The notes: generated by a model not told the origin, from the sequence alone. Positions 17,812 to 27,466 are shown, counted from the first letter of the stretch. The stretch: 64,000 nt of DNA from Roseateles sp. SL47 (GCF_026625885.1 NZ_CP113068.1:2108001-2172000), one strand, 5' to 3'. Made by a program: numbers and translations.

Positions 17812-19146
17812 ATGCAGATTTCGCTTTCCGCAGCGGCGGGCGCCACGGGCACTCGCACGCGTTTTGGTGTCCTCGCGATGCTTTTCATCGTGACGGTGCT
17901 CAACTATGCGGACCGGGCCACCGTGGGTGTGGCCGGGCCGGTCCTTTCCAAGGAACTGGGCATCAGTGCCGTGCAGATGGGGTTCATCTTCTCGGCCTTC
18001 AGCTGGTCCTACGTCGCCGGGCAGCTGCCGGGCGGATGGCTGCTGGACCGTTTCGGTGCCAAGAAGGTCTATGCCTGGAGCATCCTGCTGTGGTCGGTGT
18101 TCACGATGCTGCAGGGCGCCGTGCATTACCTCGGTGTGGCCACGGCCGTGATTGCGCTGTTTGCACTGCGTTTCATGGTGGGCCTGGCCGAATCGCCTTC
18201 ATTCCCGGCCAATGGACGCATGGTGGCCGCCTGGTTCCCGGTAGCGGAACGCGGCACGGCATCGGCCATCTTCAATTCGGCGCAGTACTTCGCCACCGTC
18301 TTGTTTGCGCCGATCATGGCCTGGATCGTCCATGCCATGGGCTGGCAGGACGTCTTCTACTTCATGGGCGCCTTGGGCATTGTGTTGTCGGTGGTCTGGC
18401 TCAGGACCATGCACAACAGCCCGCAGGAGCACCCCGGCATCAGCGACGCCGAGCGCCAGCACATTGAAGCGGGCGGTGCGCTGCTGGCGGGGCAGGACGC
18501 CAAAGCATCCAAGACCTCGGGCCCCAAACTGGCCTATCTCAAGCAGTTGCTCTCCAACCGAATGCTGCTGGGCGTCTATATCGCGCAGTACTGCGTGAAT
18601 ACGCTCACCTATTTCTTCCTGACCTGGTTCCCGGTCTACCTCGTAAAGGAACGCGGCATGACGGTGCTGAACGCCGGCATGGTGGCCGCTGTTCCCGCCA
18701 TCTGCGGATTTGCCGGGGGCGTGCTGGGCGGCGTGGTGTCGGACTGGCTGCTGCGTCGTGGCCATTCGGTGACGTTTGCCCGCAAGGTGCCCATCGTGAT
18801 CGGCATGCTGCTCTCCACCTCGATGATTGCCTGCAACTATGTGGATGTGCAGTGGGTGGTGGTGGCCATCATGGCGCTGGCCTTCTTCGGCAAGGGGCTG
18901 GGGGCGCTGGGCTGGGCGGTGGTGTCGGACACCTCGCCGAAGGAGATTGCCGGGCTCAGTGGGGCCATGTTCAACACCTTCGGCAACATTGCCGGCATCA
19001 CCACGCCCATCGTGATTGGCTACATCGTGCAGGAAACGCATTCGTTCAATGGCGCCCTGGTGTTTGTCGGCGCACATGCCGTCATTGCCGTGGTGAGTTA
19101 TTTGCTGGTGGTCGGTGAGATCAAGCGTGTGCAGCTCAAGGGTTGA
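17812..19146 (+). CDS. MFS sugar-diacid (glucarate/galactarate-type) transporter
   Basis: 444 residues from ATG 17812 (ribosome-binding site AGGAGA 4-5 bases upstream). About 12 transmembrane segments of the anion:cation symporter group; VLNYADRATVGVAGPVL and DRFGAKKVYAWSI, with RFMVGLAESPSFPANGRMVAAWFP, are strongly like GudP/GarP. Next to galactarate dehydratase and behind LacI-type operators, so it most likely imports galactarate or glucarate with protons. Confidence 0.85.
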   Translation: MQISLSAAAGATGTRTRFGVLAMLFIVTVLNYADRATVGVAGPVLSKELGISAVQMGFIFSAFSWSYVAGQLPGGWLLDRFGAKKVYAWSILLWSVFTMLQGAVHYLGVATAVIALFALRFMVGLAESPSFPANGRMVAAWFPVAERGTASAIFNSAQYFATVLFAPIMAWIVHAMGWQDVFYFMGALGIVLSVVWLRTMHNSPQEHPGISDAERQHIEAGGALLAGQDAKASKTSGPKLAYLKQLLSNRMLLGVYIAQYCVNTLTYFFLTWFPVYLVKERGMTVLNAGMVAAVPAICGFAGGVLGGVVSDWLLRRGHSVTFARKVPIVIGMLLSTSMIACNYVDVQWVVVAIMALAFFGKGLGALGWAVVSDTSPKEIAGLSGAMFNTFGNIAGITTPIVIGYIVQETHSFNGALVFVGAHAVIAVVSYLLVVGEIKRVQLKG

Positions 19147-19314
19147 CGCAGTCGCCCAACTGCCTGCGCCAAGGCTTTCGCAAATGTCTGCGTCATTGCC
19201 TGCTTTCTTGCCTGCTCATCGAGTTTTTTCTAGCGACAGCCGCCCCGTCCGAACCGTCACCGCCTTCATGCGGTGGCCCGACTCTCACCGGGGCGTGCCA
19301 TCAGGACCGCGATC

Positions 19315-20883
19315 ATGAATACAGCCATTGCCACGTCTGCGCTGACCATCCAGATTCACGAGGCAGACAATGTCGCCATCGTGGCCAATGATGGCGGCTT
19401 GCCTGCCGGCACGGTGCTGCCCGGCGGGCTGGTGCTGAAAGACAAGGTGCCGCAAGGCCACAAGGTGGCGCTGGTGGACCTGCCGGCCGACGCGCCCGTG
19501 ATTCGCTACAACGTGCCCATCGGTTTTGCCGCCGAGCCGATCGAAGCCGGGCGCTGGGTGCATGAGCGGCTGCTGCGCATGCCGGAAGCGCGTGAGCTGG
19601 AGGGGCTGCCCAAGGCCACGGTGCAGGCCCCCGCGATGCCGCCGCTGGAGGGCTACACCTTTGAGGGTTATCGCAATGCGGATGGCTCGGTCGGCACCCG
19701 CAACATCCTCGCCATTACCACCACGGTGCAATGTGTGGCCGGTGTGGTGGAGTTTGCCGTCAAGCGCATCAAGGCGGAGATGCTGCCGCTGTATCCGCAT
19801 GTGGATGATGTGGTGGGCCTGGAGCATACCTATGGCTGCGGCGTGGCGATTGATGCTCCGGACGCCATCATTCCCATCCGCACGCTGCGTCACATCAGCA
19901 TGAATCCCAACTTCGGTGGGGAGGTGATGGTGGTGAGCCTGGGCTGCGAGAAGCTGCAGCCGGAGCGGTTGATGCCACCCGGCGTGATTCCGATCAGCGA
20001 TCAGCGGGAGGAACATGCGGGCCTGGATGTGGTGTGCCTGCAGGACAACGAGCATGTGGGCTTCATGTCCATGGTGGAGTCCATCATGAAGACGGCCCGC
20101 AGGCATCTGGAGCGCTTGAATGCACGCCGGCGTGAAACGGTGCCGGCCTCCGAACTGGTGGTGGGTGTGCAGTGCGGGGGGAGTGATGCTTTCTCCGGCG
20201 TGACCGCCAACCCGGCGGTGGGATTCTGTGCGGACCTGCTGGTGCGAGCGGGCGCCACGGTGATGTTCAGCGAGAACACCGAGGTGCGGGACGGCATTGC
20301 GCAACTGACGTCGCGCGCCAGCACGCCGGAAGTGGCGGATGCAATGATCCGGGAGATGGCCTGGTATGACGCCTACCTGAAGCGTGGCAGCGTGGACCGC
20401 AGTGCCAACACCACGCCGGGCAACAAGAAGGGCGGGCTCTCCAACATCGTCGAAAAGGCGATGGGATCGATTGTGAAAAGCGGTAGTGCGTCCATCAGCG
20501 GCGTGTTGTCTCCCGGCGAGCGGCTCAATGGCCAACGGGGCCTGATCTACGCAGCGACGCCGGCCAGCGATTTCATCTGCGGCACTCTGCAATTGGCGGC
20601 CGGCATGAACCTGCATGTGTTCACCACCGGGCGTGGCACGCCTTATGGGTTGGCGGAATGCCCGGTCATCAAGGTGGCCACCCGGACCGACCTGGCGCGC
20701 CGCTGGCATGACCTGATGGATGTGAATGCCGGGCTGATTGCCGATGGCGAGAAGACGATTGCGGAGCTGGGCTGGGAAATGTTCCAGCTGATGCTGGATG
20801 TGGCCAGCGGGCGGCGGACATGGGCGGAGCGGCACCAACTGCACAACGCGCTGGTGCTGTTCAATCCGGCGCCGGTGACGTGA
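19315..20883 (+). CDS. garD: Galactarate dehydratase
   Basis: 522 residues, iron-dependent dehydratase turning galactarate into 5-keto-4-deoxy-glucarate. It has the SAF-like N-terminal part ([19 protein letters not shown]), then [23 protein letters not shown] and the GarD/UxaA catalytic part with [16 protein letters not shown] and [14 protein letters not shown]. Length (E. coli GarD 523) favours GarD over altronate dehydratase, and the transporter agrees. Starts 168 bases after the transporter, probably one operon. Its last 23 bases overlap the convergent glycosylase gene. Confidence 0.87.
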   Translation: MNTAIATSALTIQIHEADNVAIVANDGGLPAGTVLPGGLVLKDKVPQGHKVALVDLPADAPVIRYNVPIGFAAEPIEAGRWVHERLLRMPEARELEGLPKATVQAPAMPPLEGYTFEGYRNADGSVGTRNILAITTTVQCVAGVVEFAVKRIKAEMLPLYPHVDDVVGLEHTYGCGVAIDAPDAIIPIRTLRHISMNPNFGGEVMVVSLGCEKLQPERLMPPGVIPISDQREEHAGLDVVCLQDNEHVGFMSMVESIMKTARRHLERLNARRRETVPASELVVGVQCGGSDAFSGVTANPAVGFCADLLVRAGATVMFSENTEVRDGIAQLTSRASTPEVADAMIREMAWYDAYLKRGSVDRSANTTPGNKKGGLSNIVEKAMGSIVKSGSASISGVLSPGERLNGQRGLIYAATPASDFICGTLQLAAGMNLHVFTTGRGTPYGLAECPVIKVATRTDLARRWHDLMDVNAGLIADGEKTIAELGWEMFQLMLDVASGRRTWAERHQLHNALVLFNPAPVT

Positions 20884-21445
20884 GCTTGGGGCCGCGGAAC
20901 GGGCGGCTGACATAACGCGACCCTGCCAGGCCAAACCGCCAGGGGGTGTCCATGGCCTTGGAGATGCCGATGCGCACGTCCGTGAGGACGTTTGTGGGCG
21001 CCGTGGCTGGATGAAGTTCAAACGGCGGCTGGCTGACGGGGCATCCGTCATGCTCATGGGTGATGCCCAAGGCCTGGGTCACCCGGCCGGGGCCGGCGCA
21101 GAGCACGCGTTCATCCTGGACTTGCCGGCGCTGGCGCATCAGGTCCAGCCCTTGGGTGGGCTGGAGGGCGCGGATCAGGACCGCGGCGCCGTGGCCCGCT
21201 TCGCGGCAGACGAGGTTGAAGCACCAGTGAATGCCGTAGGACCGATAGACGTAGACGTGTCCCGGCGGGCCGAACATCGACTGATTGCGGGGGCGTGGGC
21301 CGCCGAAGCTGTGAGAGGCTGGATCGTCACGGTCATAGGCCTCTGTTTCGACGATGAGGCCACCAACACCGTCGACGAGGAGCAGCGCGCCGATCAGGTC
21401 ATGTGCGAGCTGAGGGGCGTCGGTGTTGAAGTCGATGGTGGGCAT
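20861..21445 (-). CDS. DNA-3-methyladenine glycosylase (AAG/MPG type)
   Basis: 194 residues. Removes alkylated purines in base excision repair. The MPG-family blocks are present: [13 protein letters not shown] start ([14 protein letters not shown]), [23 protein letters not shown] with the catalytic Glu, [21 protein letters not shown] and [13 protein letters not shown]. Start set at ATG ending 21445 (MPTIDFNTD); an upstream TTG at 21511 would add 22 residues. 3' end overlaps garD. Confidence 0.9.
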   Translation of the reverse strand: MPTIDFNTDAPQLAHDLIGALLLVDGVGGLIVETEAYDRDDPASHSFGGPRPRNQSMFGPPGHVYVYRSYGIHWCFNLVCREAGHGAAVLIRALQPTQGLDLMRQRRQVQDERVLCAGPGRVTQALGITHEHDGCPVSQPPFELHPATAPTNVLTDVRIGISKAMDTPWRFGLAGSRYVSRPFRGPKLTSPAPD

Positions 21446-21477
21446 GAAATGGGGAGTCGAGGGCCGCGCAGGAGTTG

Positions 21478-21702
21478 TTAATGCGCGCCTGGCGATTGGG
21501 AGCACGGGCAATGTTCAAGCCCGTTGTGCGGAGCCGTGCGGGGCTGCTCTAGAGAAGCGGTGAAACGTGTCAATGCGTCCGCTGCGAGCTTCGGAGGATA
21601 GGAAACGACCTGAACCTCGAACAGTCCGCTGAGCGCAGCAATGAAGGGCGAGAACAGTTGCCCGGTGCCGTCCATGCCTGGAAGCAGTACGACGCGAAGC
21701 AT
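21478..21702 (-). pseudogene. Truncated alpha/beta-hydrolase N-terminus
   Basis: The frame from the ATG ending at 21702 reads MLRVVLLPGMDGTGQLFSPF and continues to VVSYPP, the usual start of a small alpha/beta hydrolase (oxyanion region LLPGMDGTG). Homology appears to stop after about 55 residues, and the frame ends at 21478 without the nucleophile elbow or catalytic triad. I read this as the remnant left when the islet formed. Confidence 0.6.
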
Positions 21703-21951
21703 GGGGGAAGGGGGCGGATGCATGGGTGGAGCGGCTGCTTGAAAGGTGTGACCAGGAGCGCGATGGTGACGGCGCATCCGCTGCCGAGGTCCGAGTTGAT
21801 GGTCGCACAAGATGGCGCCAGCCATACTGGAGCCCGTGCCGCCAGATTTGACGAGGGGCGCATCTCGGGCAGCGAGGGGCGGGCAGCTCGGCACCGCATA
21901 GAGGCTTGGTGGCAACGGAATGCCGATCGCGACGATGACGAAACGTGGTCG

Positions 21952-22095
21952 GCGCTGGATGGCATGCAAACCTGGATCGGGCGGCGGCGTCTGGACTCGC
22001 TCTACCTGGGTCACGGCAGCCTTGCAATGACGATGCGTTATGCCCCCCTCGCGTCTCATCACCTGCAGGAGGTGACCAGGCTGAGCCCGTGGGCA
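21952..22095 (+). pseudogene. Tyrosine-recombinase (integrase) C-terminal scar
   Basis: An open frame includes LGHGSLAMTMRYAPLASHHL (from 22006), which matches the end of phage/ICE integrases: the LGH of the conserved box II and the RY of the nucleophile region. The rest of the enzyme, including the first catalytic Arg, is missing. It lies between the truncated hydrolase and the PIN gene, marking past integration. No gene is visible in the rest of 21703-22146. Confidence 0.65.
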
Positions 22096-22146
22096 CCTGC
22101 ACCTATGGAGTCCGCCCGAGCCCCTAAAATCGCTCAGCGCAGGGCT

Positions 22147-22620
22147 CTACTCAATACCCATCTGACCGCCGTTGAACCAAGCAACGTCGAAACCGTCCTT
22201 CAGCAGCACGGCTTTGAGCGGTGGTAACGGGACCGCTTGAACTCGTTCAACGTACTTGACCAACGTGTTCCGATCCTCAGTGAGGATGTGGCTGATTTCT
22301 TCAAAATCGCACTGTGCAATCAGCTTGAAATCATCCTTGACGCGCACTCGATCATCACCTTGATCCCGGGGATGTTGTGCAATGAGATCGCCGCATCGTT
22401 CGGCGTGGTCAATGTTGAACGGAAGTACGATCAGGTTGCGCAGCGGCAAAGACGTGTAGGGCTGCTTGACGTGGAACTCGGACGCCACCACCGTTGATAG
22501 AAACATCGGAACCTGGCGAGCGACGCACTCCCGAAAGTAGAGCTGAGCTGTCTGGTGATGAGGCCTTGTCGGATCGGCAAATGTGATCAGAAAGCTCGTG
22601 TCAAGCAACACACTATTCAA
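22147..22620 (-). CDS. PIN-domain protein, probable ribonuclease toxin
   Basis: 157 residues. The PIN acids are all visible: LLDTSFLI (Asp7), ASEF (Glu48), VKDDFKL (Asp96/97) and ILTEDRNTL (Asp116). It starts at TTG 22620, whose bases overlap the stop of the upstream gene (TTGA), so the two are translationally coupled. Base composition is less GC-rich than the surrounding genes, in line with transfer. The target RNA is unknown. Confidence 0.75.
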   Translation of the reverse strand: MNSVLLDTSFLITFADPTRPHHQTAQLYFRECVARQVPMFLSTVVASEFHVKQPYTSLPLRNLIVLPFNIDHAERCGDLIAQHPRDQGDDRVRVKDDFKLIAQCDFEEISHILTEDRNTLVKYVERVQAVPLPPLKAVLLKDGFDVAWFNGGQMGIE

Positions 22621-23390
22621 TGTCGCCCCCCACGCAACTCATCGACCCAGGCGGACGCACTCTGAACATCCTTCCAGGCGCTTTGTCCTTCCAAGGTCAT
22701 CTTGGCAATCGCTGCTTCGTCGACGTCCGTAGCGTACTCAACGAACTCCAATAGCTTCGCATTGCGCAGCTCTCTTGTCTTTACGTTGTACTCGGCCCTC
22801 ACCCGCAGCATCGCAGACTTGTACAGTCGGTTGACCTTGTCGGCGCGAAGCAGTTCCTTGTCTGTCTCAATGGTCAGCCTTTTGCCATTCGGCAACTTGA
22901 CGTGAGCATTGGGCTTCTTGCTTCCGCCAACCTCTTGGATTTCCCCACGGATGTAGCGCTCCACTACCACCCAGTGGTCCGCCTCCTCGGTTCGGAAGTC
23001 AGTTCGCGAACTGATGATCAGAGGACGGCTCAAGAACGGTGCCGAAATCTTGTAGGCGAGTCCTGGGGAGCTTCGAGCCGCCTTCTGCCAACGCTCGATG
23101 ACTGCTCTGCGCTTGTGATCAACGAAGCGCATCAGCTCGTTGTCTTCTAGTGCCCTCAGGTCACCGAAGAGCTTCGGAGCGTTGTCCAGCGGAAAAGTCT
23201 GGAGAGCAAACGACCCGTGCTTGATCTGAACATCAAGATTGCGCGCGTCGATTTCCTTTCCGTCACCTTGAAGGAACTCCTTGACCTCCTCGGCGAAGCG
23301 CACGAGGTCGCCCAGGCGAACCCGGTCAGGGCTCGTCTCGAAGCCGGCTGACTTGTCGTCCAGTGCGAGGGTGATACGCTGCCCATCCAT
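22617..23390 (-). CDS. Unknown 257-residue protein coupled to a PIN gene (candidate antitoxin)
   Basis: I do not recognise a family. The protein is charged and soluble. An N-terminal helix-rich part (GDLVRFAEEVKEFLQGDG) is followed by a central beta region (GEIQEVGGSKKPNAHVKLP, LTIETDKELL) and a helical C-terminus ending SAWVDELRGGRH, which resembles the tails of antitoxins. It is far larger than usual VapB-type antitoxins (60-90 residues). It is the first gene of a two-gene unit with the PIN protein. Lower GC than neighbours. Confidence 0.55.
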   Translation of the reverse strand: MDGQRITLALDDKSAGFETSPDRVRLGDLVRFAEEVKEFLQGDGKEIDARNLDVQIKHGSFALQTFPLDNAPKLFGDLRALEDNELMRFVDHKRRAVIERWQKAARSSPGLAYKISAPFLSRPLIISSRTDFRTEEADHWVVVERYIRGEIQEVGGSKKPNAHVKLPNGKRLTIETDKELLRADKVNRLYKSAMLRVRAEYNVKTRELRNAKLLEFVEYATDVDEAAIAKMTLEGQSAWKDVQSASAWVDELRGGRH

Positions 23391-23477
23391 GGTGGGTTGA
23401 TTCTACGGGTGAGGGTGTCGCCCTAGGTCGGCATCTTCACCAAGGCAGCAATCCATGTAGGGGGTCTGCGACGGCTG

Positions 23478-23495
23478 TTGACACGTCGTTGACAG
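23478..23495 (-). promoter_or_regulatory. PhoB-box-like pair of direct repeats
   Basis: On the minus strand CTGTCAA and GTGTCAA are spaced by 4 bases (11-bp period), the geometry of a PhoB box (consensus CTGTCAT repeats). It lies about 90 bases upstream of the unknown 257-residue gene. On the plus strand the same bases read as TTGACA -35-like hexamers, so the assignment is uncertain. Confidence 0.35.
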
Positions 23496-23504
23496 CAGCC
23501 AAAG

Positions 23505-23531
23505 AAAAAGCCCGCACTGGGCGGGCTTTTT
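23505..23531 (-). terminator. Rho-independent terminator downstream of the tRNA
   Basis: A perfect 11-bp stem AAAAAGCCCGC / GCGGGCTTTTT with a 5-base loop. It is symmetrical enough to end transcripts from both sides; the tRNA transcript on the minus strand is the nearest. Confidence 0.88.
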
Positions 23532-23565
23532 GGTACCTAAGTGCATAGTGCACCAGGCGAAAATT

Positions 23566-23642
<77 letters not shown>

Positions 23643-23730
23643 TTGCGAAGAACGCGACTATAGCAAGGTTTTCTACGACAATGCAAGCCCCGCCGAAAAA
23701 AGGCGATCAAAACGGCGAGCAGTCCCTTTC

Positions 23731-24945
23731 ATGTTTAGCTTCATCAAGAAAAAACTGGGCTTCGGTTCCGACCCCACACCCGCGTCGCCGCCTGCGGCGA
23801 CCCCGGCACCGGAACCCACTCCAGCGCCCGCGCCCGCTTCGCCCTTGAGCCCATCGGCCGCCCCCACGCCAGCCCCCCAATCTGCGCCATCACCAGCCGC
23901 CACGCCGCCAGCGCCCGCATTCGAGCTGCGCGATCAGCCGGCGCGTGTCCCACCCACAACACCTGCCCCCACGCCCGCCGCGATCCGGACGCAGGCCGCG
24001 GAGGTGGCTGCCACGTCATCGCCCGCGCCAGCCACTGAAGCCGCTCCTCGCAAGAGCTGGATGGACAAGCTCCGCCAAGGTCTGCGAAAGACCGGTTCGA
24101 GCATCGCCCAGGTCTTCACCGGCACGCAGATCGACGACGCGCTGTACGAAGAGCTGGAGGCCGCCCTGCTGATGGCCGACGCGGGCGTCAAGGCCACCGA
24201 GTTCCTGCTTCAGGACCTCAAGCGCCGGGTCAAGGAATCCAAGGCCACCGACCCCGCTGCGGTCCGCCTGCTGCTGGTGGACGCGCTCACCGAACTGCTC
24301 CAGCCTTTGCAGCGCCAGTTGGTCATCGGCGAGCACAGCCCCACCGTGATGATGGTGGTCGGGGTGAACGGCGCCGGCAAGACGACCAGCATTGGCAAGC
24401 TCACCCGCCATCTCGCGGACGCAGAAGCCAATGTCCTGCTCGCCGCTGCCGACACCTTCCGCGCTGCGGCCCGCGAGCAGTTGTCCGTCTGGGCTGACCG
24501 CAATCGTGTGCAGATTGTCAGCCAGGAAGGGGGCGACCCGTCCGCCGTCACCTTCGACGCCGTGGTCGCCGGCCGTTCTCGCGGCGCCGATGTGGTGATC
24601 GCGGACACCGCCGGCCGCCTGCCCACGCAGCTCCACTTGATGGAAGAGCTGAAGAAGATCAAACGGGTGATCAACAAGGCGCAGGAAGGTGCGCCGCACG
24701 AGGTGCTGCTGGTGGTGGACGGCAACACCGGCCAGAACGCGCTGACGCAGGTGAAGGCTTTTGACGAGGCCCTGGGCCTCACCGCGTTGATCGTCACCAA
24801 GCTCGACGGCACCGCCAAGGGTGGGGTGCTGGCCGCCATCGCGCGTGAGCGGCCCGTGCCGGTGTATTTCATCGGCGTGGGCGAGAAGCTGGAAGACCTC
24901 CAGACCTTTGACGCACGGGAATTTGCACAGGCGCTGCTGGAATAA
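23731..24945 (+). CDS. ftsY: Signal recognition particle receptor FtsY
   Basis: 404 residues. N-terminal ~105 residues are Pro/Ala-rich (the A domain, unusually low complexity), followed by the N domain and the GTPase G domain: P-loop GVNGAGKTTS at 211-220, DTAGRLPTQ and TKLDGTAKGG. It docks Ffh-ribosome complexes at the inner membrane. Converges with ffh, sharing a symmetrical terminator. The start MFSFIKKKLGFG is the typical membrane-binding basic N-terminus. Confidence 0.96.
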   Translation: MFSFIKKKLGFGSDPTPASPPAATPAPEPTPAPAPASPLSPSAAPTPAPQSAPSPAATPPAPAFELRDQPARVPPTTPAPTPAAIRTQAAEVAATSSPAPATEAAPRKSWMDKLRQGLRKTGSSIAQVFTGTQIDDALYEELEAALLMADAGVKATEFLLQDLKRRVKESKATDPAAVRLLLVDALTELLQPLQRQLVIGEHSPTVMMVVGVNGAGKTTSIGKLTRHLADAEANVLLAAADTFRAAAREQLSVWADRNRVQIVSQEGGDPSAVTFDAVVAGRSRGADVVIADTAGRLPTQLHLMEELKKIKRVINKAQEGAPHEVLLVVDGNTGQNALTQVKAFDEALGLTALIVTKLDGTAKGGVLAAIARERPVPVYFIGVGEKLEDLQTFDAREFAQALLE

Positions 24946-24997
24946 GCGCAGGTGCAGGTCTGCGGCCGGTGGTCACAGTCCTGCGCCGTGGTCAGCA

Positions 24998-25031
24998 TGA
25001 AAGAAGGGCTCCCTCGGGAGCCCTTCTTTCA
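24998..25031. terminator. Bidirectional terminator between ftsY and ffh
   Basis: A long stem GAAAGAAGGGCTCC / GGAGCCCTTCTTTC around a CTCG loop, about 52 bases after the ftsY stop; symmetrical A and T runs let it serve the convergent ffh transcript too. Confidence 0.88.
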
Positions 25032-25040
25032 TTGGGGATG

Positions 25041-25154
25041 TCTGGCCATCACGCAATGATCTGGCCATCACGCAATGATCTGGCCATCACGCAATGATCT
25101 GGCCATCACGCAATGATCTGGCCATCACGCAATGATCTGGCCATCAAGCAATGA
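25041..25154. repeat. 19-bp minisatellite, 6 copies
   Basis: Six exact or nearly exact head-to-tail copies of TCTGGCCATCACGCAATGA; only the sixth differs (C to A). It lies in the 3' untranslated end of ffh, between the ffh stop and the shared terminator. Confidence 0.97.
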
Positions 25155-25162
25155 TCCGACGA

Positions 25163-26569
25163 TCAGAACGGCAGACCGCCACCCCCTCCGCCGCCCATCA
25201 TGCCTTTCATGCCCTTCATGCCGCCCAGCTTCTTCATCATCTTCATCAGGCCGCCGCCCTTCATCTTCTTCATCATCCCCTGCATCTGGTCAAACTGATT
25301 CAGCAGGCGGTTGACTTCCTGAATCTGCACACCAGCACCGGCGGCAATCCGGCGCTTGCGGCTGGCCTTGGACTTGCCGTCCATCAGCAGCGAGGGCTGG
25401 CGGCGCTCCTTGGCGGTCATCGCGTTGAGGATGCCCTCCATGCGCTTCATATCGCGTTCGGCCTTGTCCATGTCGGCGGCGCCGGCCTTGGCGGTCATCT
25501 GGGTGGGCAGCTTGTCCATCAAGCCCGACAGCCCCCCCATCTTTTTCATCTGGGAGATCTGGGCCAGGAAGTCGTTCAGGTCAAAGCCGTCGCCGGACTT
25601 GAGCTTCTCGGCCAGCTTCTGCGCCGCCTCGACATCCACACCCTTCTGGACTTCTTCCACCAGGGCCACGATGTCGCCCATGCCCAGCACACGGCCGGCA
25701 TGACGGTCGGCATCGAAGACCTCCAGCCCGTCGATCTTTTCGGAGACACCCGCAAACTTGATGGGCGCACCGGTGATCTGGCGGACCGACAGCGCCGCAC
25801 CGCCGCGGGAGTCACCATCCAGCTTGGTCAGCACAATGCCGGTCAGCGGCAGTGCTTCACGGAAGGCCTTGGCGGTGTTCACCGCATCCTGACCCTGCAT
25901 GGCGTCCACCACAAACAGGGTCTCCACCGGCTTGAGCGTGGCATGCAGGTCACGGATCTCGGCCATCAACGCTTCGTCGATGGCCAGACGGCCGGCCGTG
26001 TCCACCAGCAACACATCAAAGAAGTGGCGGCGGGCATGGTCCAGCGCGGCCAGGGCGATGTCATGCGGTTTCTGGTCCGGCGCCGACGGGAACCATTCGG
26101 CCCCGGCCTGCCCGGTGACGGTCTTCAACTGTTCGATGGCGGCAGGGCGGTACACGTCCGCCGACACCGTCAGCACCTTTTTCTTGCGCTTTTCGATCAG
26201 GTGCTTGGCCAGCTTGGCGGTGGTGGTGGTCTTGCCCGCCCCCTGCAGGCCGGCCATCAGGATGATGGCGGGCGGCTGGGCCGCCAGGTTGATGTCCGCA
26301 ATGCCCTCGCCCATGGTGGCGGCCAGTTCCTTGTGGACGATGCCCACCAGCGCCTGGCCAGGGGAGAGCGAGCCCACCACCTCGGCGCCGAGGGCCTTTT
26401 CCTTGACGCGGGCGATGAAGTCGCGAACGACAGGCAGGGCCACGTCCGCCTCCAGGAGCGCCATTCGCACCTCCCGCAACATGTCTTGCACGTTGTCTTC
26501 GGTGATGCGGGCCTGCCCGCGCATCGTCTTGACGAGGCGACTCAGGCGGTCGGTGAGAGTGGATGCCAT
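25163..26569 (-). CDS. ffh: Signal recognition particle protein Ffh
   Basis: 468 residues. N domain, then GTPase G domain with P-loop GLQGAGKTTTTAKL, DTAGRLAID and TKLDGDSRGG, then the methionine-rich M domain that binds 4.5S RNA and signal peptides (RRIAAGAG motif, followed by many Met and a Gly run at the end). Functions with FtsY, encoded convergently next door. Divergent from the CcsA-like gene with 47 bases between the starts. Confidence 0.97.
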   Translation of the reverse strand: MASTLTDRLSRLVKTMRGQARITEDNVQDMLREVRMALLEADVALPVVRDFIARVKEKALGAEVVGSLSPGQALVGIVHKELAATMGEGIADINLAAQPPAIILMAGLQGAGKTTTTAKLAKHLIEKRKKKVLTVSADVYRPAAIEQLKTVTGQAGAEWFPSAPDQKPHDIALAALDHARRHFFDVLLVDTAGRLAIDEALMAEIRDLHATLKPVETLFVVDAMQGQDAVNTAKAFREALPLTGIVLTKLDGDSRGGAALSVRQITGAPIKFAGVSEKIDGLEVFDADRHAGRVLGMGDIVALVEEVQKGVDVEAAQKLAEKLKSGDGFDLNDFLAQISQMKKMGGLSGLMDKLPTQMTAKAGAADMDKAERDMKRMEGILNAMTAKERRQPSLLMDGKSKASRKRRIAAGAGVQIQEVNRLLNQFDQMQGMMKKMKGGGLMKMMKKLGGMKGMKGMMGGGGGGGLPF

Positions 26570-26616
26570 TGTTCAAACGCCAGCGGGAAAGCGGCGTGTC
26601 TCATTACACTTTGAGG

Positions 26617-27453
26617 ATGATTTTATCGTTCGGATCAGAACAGCCCGCCGGCATGCTGCTGACAGTGCTCAGCATCACCGGTGTTTTGGCTTATGCGCTG
26701 GCCGCCGTTTGGGCCACCCGTCGCCCCTCTACCTGGCGCATCGTACTGGCTCTGGCCTGGTGCTTGCACCTGGCGGCGCTGGTCACGGATATTGCCGGCA
26801 TCGGCGCGCCCGCCCCGGAAGGCGCCCTGGTGCATGCCGCCCGGTTCGGCTTTGCTCCGTCGCTGTCCATGACGCTCTGGCTGGTCCTGGGGGTGTATCT
26901 GGTGGAAAGCCGGTTCCTCCCCTTGCCCTCCGCCCAGCGTCTGCTCAGCGTGCTGGGGCTGCTGGTGATGTTGCTGGCCTGGCTGTTCCCCGGCGAATAT
27001 CGCCCCCAGGCCGGTTCCGCTCTGGCGCCCCTGCATTGGGCGATGGGCCTGGCGTCCTACGGCCTGTGCGGCGTGGCGGTGATGCATGCGGTGATGCTCA
27101 ACCGGGCCGAGCGGCAAATGCGCGCCCAGAAAGGGCAGGGCGGCCCGATGCTCGCCACGCCGCTGCTCCGCCTGGAACGGCTCACCTTCCAGTTTGTGGG
27201 CGCGGGGGTGGTGGTGCTGTCCCTGGCCCTGCTGCTGGGATGGGCCTTCAGCCCCATCTGGCGCTGGGACCACAAAACCCTTTTTGCGGTGATGGGCTGG
27301 ATGGTGCTGACCGGCCTGCTGACCGGACGGCGCGTGTTTGGATGGCGCGGGCGCCGGGCCACGCGGTGGCTGTATTTCGGTGCGGGGCTGCTGCTGTTGT
27401 CCTATGCGGGTTCCCGCTTCGTGCTGGAAGTGATCCTGCAACGCACCTGGTGA
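26617..27453 (+). CDS. CcsA/YpjD-type cytochrome c assembly membrane protein
   Basis: 278 residues with about eight transmembrane helices. The pattern of HxxG-like and Trp-rich helices (RWDHKTLFAVMGWMVL, PLHWAMGLASYGLCG) matches the CytC_asm (CcsA/HemX-like) family, which handles heme at the membrane. Start chosen at ATG 26617 (MILSFGSEQPAG). It is followed after 13 bases by the PP0621-type gene; the ffh - ypjD - PP0621 - pilS order is common in Burkholderiales. Exact role is unknown. Confidence 0.8.
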   Translation: MILSFGSEQPAGMLLTVLSITGVLAYALAAVWATRRPSTWRIVLALAWCLHLAALVTDIAGIGAPAPEGALVHAARFGFAPSLSMTLWLVLGVYLVESRFLPLPSAQRLLSVLGLLVMLLAWLFPGEYRPQAGSALAPLHWAMGLASYGLCGVAVMHAVMLNRAERQMRAQKGQGGPMLATPLLRLERLTFQFVGAGVVVLSLALLLGWAFSPIWRWDHKTLFAVMGWMVLTGLLTGRRVFGWRGRRATRWLYFGAGLLLLSYAGSRFVLEVILQRTW

Positions 27454-27466
27454 TCGGACGCCTGTG

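Noticed and set aside
21440..21560. Second copy of the tRNA 3' end as attachment site
   Set aside because: No stretch matching the tRNA 3' end was found near the left side of the islet.
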